The notes under the pieces are model-generated. The model saw only the letters and a list, made by a program, of their open reading frames with translations. It ran no database searches and had not been told where the DNA came from. Below, in pieces: positions 12,571 through 13,731 of a DNA stretch of 13,731 bases. Location of the stretch: assembly GCA_964594175.1 (NCBI GenBank), contig CAZQLM010000023.1, positions 1-13,731 on the forward strand, written 5' to 3'. The position numbers and the translations under genes are program-made. Source of the stretch: SZUA-1535 sp964594175. Lineage in GTDB: Archaea > Aenigmatarchaeota > Aenigmatarchaeia > Aenigmatarchaeales > SZUA-1535. Position 1 is the first letter of the stretch; each line of letters starts with the position of its first letter.

Positions 12571-12987
12571 ATGGAAGAAAGTAGAAAAAAACGTTATATC
12601 GAGAAGATAAAGCGCATAGAGAAAAGAATATCCGATTTCAGGAGTTGGAAAGAATCCTTTTTCTTTGATGAAAAAACGAAATTAGCTTGTTACAAAGCTG
12701 TGCAAGAAATAATAGAAGCTTCCATGGATCTTGTGAGTATGATACTTAAAGATGAAAAAGAAATTCCAAAGGACGACTATACCAATATAACTCTTTTGGA
12801 AAAAGAAAATATCATTTCACACCATCTGGCTCTTGCTTTAAAAGAATTAAACGGATTGAAAAATAGGATTCTCCACGAATATAATGGTTTAAATGACGAG
12901 ACAGCTTTTGTTTCAATAGAAGAACTTCTACCTAAAGTAGAGGAGTTTCTGGAGGTTGTAAAAAAATGGTTGAAAAGAAGAATGTAA
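12571..12987 (+). CDS. hepT: HepT-like HEPN-domain toxin (DUF86 type)
   Basis: The 138-aa helical protein has the HEPN/HepT layout: an N-terminal helical hairpin (YIEKIKRIEKRISDFRSWKES), then LACYKAVQEIIEASMDLVSMILKD, then LKNRILHEYNG, then a C-terminal helix. The family's RX4HXY motif appears as K97-x4-H102-x-Y104, with lysine in place of the usual arginine; R99 is close by. HepT proteins are RNase-type toxins held in check by a MntA nucleotidyltransferase. The next frame downstream, overlapping by 22 bases, is such an MNT gene but broken. With an altered motif and a damaged antitoxin, the toxin may be inactive; this is inference. Confidence 0.8.
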   Translation: MEESRKKRYIEKIKRIEKRISDFRSWKESFFFDEKTKLACYKAVQEIIEASMDLVSMILKDEKEIPKDDYTNITLLEKENIISHHLALALKELNGLKNRILHEYNGLNDETAFVSIEELLPKVEEFLEVVKKWLKRRM

Positions 12988-13349
12988 AAGAAATTATTAA
13001 GGAAGTAAAAAAAGATTTTTCCTTTTTAAAAGGCAAGGTTCTTGCTTTGTTACTTTTTGGCTCTGTAGTTGAAGGTACAAGAGGTGAAAAGGGAGATATA
13101 GATATATGTATAGTAGCTCCTGACTAAAGAAGTTTTTAGAAAGGTAGATGTATCAGAAAAAAATACGATATTCACATATTTGAAGAATTACCGCTTTATA
13201 TTAAAATGAGTATAATTCAACATCATATTGTAATTTTCGGTGACATCTTTGAGCTTAATGAATATTTTTACTTATTTAGAAAGCTTTGGGAAGATCAAAA
13301 GCACAGACAAAAATTAACTAAAGAGGAAATGATAAGAATATTATCTTAA
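12966..13349 (+). pseudogene. mntA: MntA-like minimal nucleotidyltransferase antitoxin, double frameshift
   Basis: The frame starts at ATG 12966, inside the HepT-like gene. It reads 53 codons including LLLFGSVVEGTRGEKGDIDICIVAPD, an exact GSX10DXD nucleotidyltransferase signature, and then meets TAA at 13125. The C-terminal half is present in the original frame from about 13164 (YDIHIFEELPLYIKMSIIQHH, then FYLFRKLWEDQK) to TAA 13347-13349. The segment between reads KEVFRKVDVSEK in the next frame. One extra base near 13122-13125 and one missing A in the A7 run 13157-13163 explain both. The repaired protein would be about 127 aa. MntA normally AMPylates and neutralises HepT. Either the gene is decaying or the assembly has two indels. 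Confidence 0.8.
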
Positions 13350-13369
13350 ATCAAAAATATGATACAGTG

Positions 13370-13731
13370 TCAAAAACTCCCAAGTGTTTTCTGCTCCCCC
13401 TTCAAAACGGAAAACGCCGTCTCTATATCTCCACTGGCTAATAGATCGAAAATCTCGTCTATCCTTAGCGTACAGCCAAGTTTTTCAGCATTTCGTCTGA
13501 GCATCTCTTTACCGAACTCTTCTGGTGCGAGCTTCTGCTCCCGTATAAGCTCTAAAAGCTTTATTTTTTCTTCTTCGCTTTCCGAAACGATTTCGCTTTT
13601 TATTTTCAGCTCAAGTTTGTTCCCAAATTCCTCGATCAAATCTCTGAAATCTATTTTTTCATCAGTCTTTCCCTTTACTCTAATAGAAACTATCGAACCT
13701 TTTTCAACACTTTCCAAGAAGGTTTTTACTC
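13370..13731 (-). CDS. Unrecognised protein, N-terminus beyond the window
   Basis: The frame is open from the window edge to the stop at 13370. The first in-window start candidate is a TTG at 13717, but the upstream codons (VKTF before LESVEKG) read on smoothly, so the true start is probably outside. The visible part, about 120 aa, is charged and strand-helix in character: VEKGSIVSIRVKGKTDEKIDFRDLIEEFGNKLELKI, then a Glu/Lys-rich helix (SESEEEKIKLLELIREQKLAPEEFGKEMLRRNAEKLG), then RIDEIFDLLASGDIETAFSVLKGE. No motif or family is recognised. It converges on the MNT pseudogene with a 20-base gap. Confidence 0.6.
   Translation of the reverse strand, partial: VKTFLESVEKGSIVSIRVKGKTDEKIDFRDLIEEFGNKLELKIKSEIVSESEEEKIKLLELIREQKLAPEEFGKEMLRRNAEKLGCTLRIDEIFDLLASGDIETAFSVLKGEQKTLGSF

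Noticed and set aside
1..13731. CRISPR arrays, insertion sequences and homing endonucleases
   Set aside because: No regularly spaced repeats, transposase motifs or LAGLIDADG motifs are visible in any frame.

Overview
The window is archaeal and AT-rich. It carries archaeal/eukaryotic-type ribosomal proteins (uL13, uS9), RNA polymerase subunit N, initiation factor aIF2-beta and its usual partner DUF424, a bifunctional fructose-bisphosphate aldolase/phosphatase, an RPA-like OB-fold protein, archaeal TATA boxes and intron-containing tRNA genes. Fully G-C acceptor stems in both tRNAs and the FBP aldolase/phosphatase suggest a thermophile. The gene set looks euryarchaeal or DPANN-like rather than crenarchaeal, but the lineage cannot be fixed from this window.

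Layout, + strand, 1-3695: the end of uL13 overlaps uS9. rpoN has its own promoter. A second promoter drives a tightly packed run of an RPA-like protein, aIF2-beta, DUF424 and a membrane-anchored DUF2341 surface protein. Minus strand, 3696-5968: an HD hydrolase, a DHH-DHHA1 phosphoesterase (interrupted by a frameshift) and a cis-prenyltransferase (uppS) form an operon. Minus strand, 6076-7723: a 95-aa hypothetical, the FBP aldolase/phosphatase and a 54-aa Cys-containing protein each have their own promoter. + strand, 7825-9510: tRNA-Arg(UCU), a 104-aa hypothetical, tRNA-Val(CAC) and a MinD-like ATPase. Minus strand, 9525-12497: isoleucyl-tRNA synthetase. + strand, 12571-13349: a HepT-like HEPN toxin and a frameshifted MntA-like antitoxin. 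The window ends inside an unrecognised minus-strand gene.

Most striking are the tRNA genes. Neither folds as a contiguous tRNA. Both do if an insert is removed from the T-psi-C loop (position 59/60), and the two inserts are clearly related although they sit in tRNAs for different amino acids. tRNA-Arg has a second intron at 37/38. This looks like a tRNA intron that has moved between tRNA genes.

A second pattern is promoter geometry. Five first-in-operon genes have a TATA box starting 31 nt before the start codon and a sixth aligns within one base, which predicts leaderless mRNAs. Genes inside operons instead have GGTG-type Shine-Dalgarno sites. This spacing also exposes the 54-aa gene. Three apparent single-base indels (one in the DHH gene, two in the MNT gene) may be assembly errors or real lesions.
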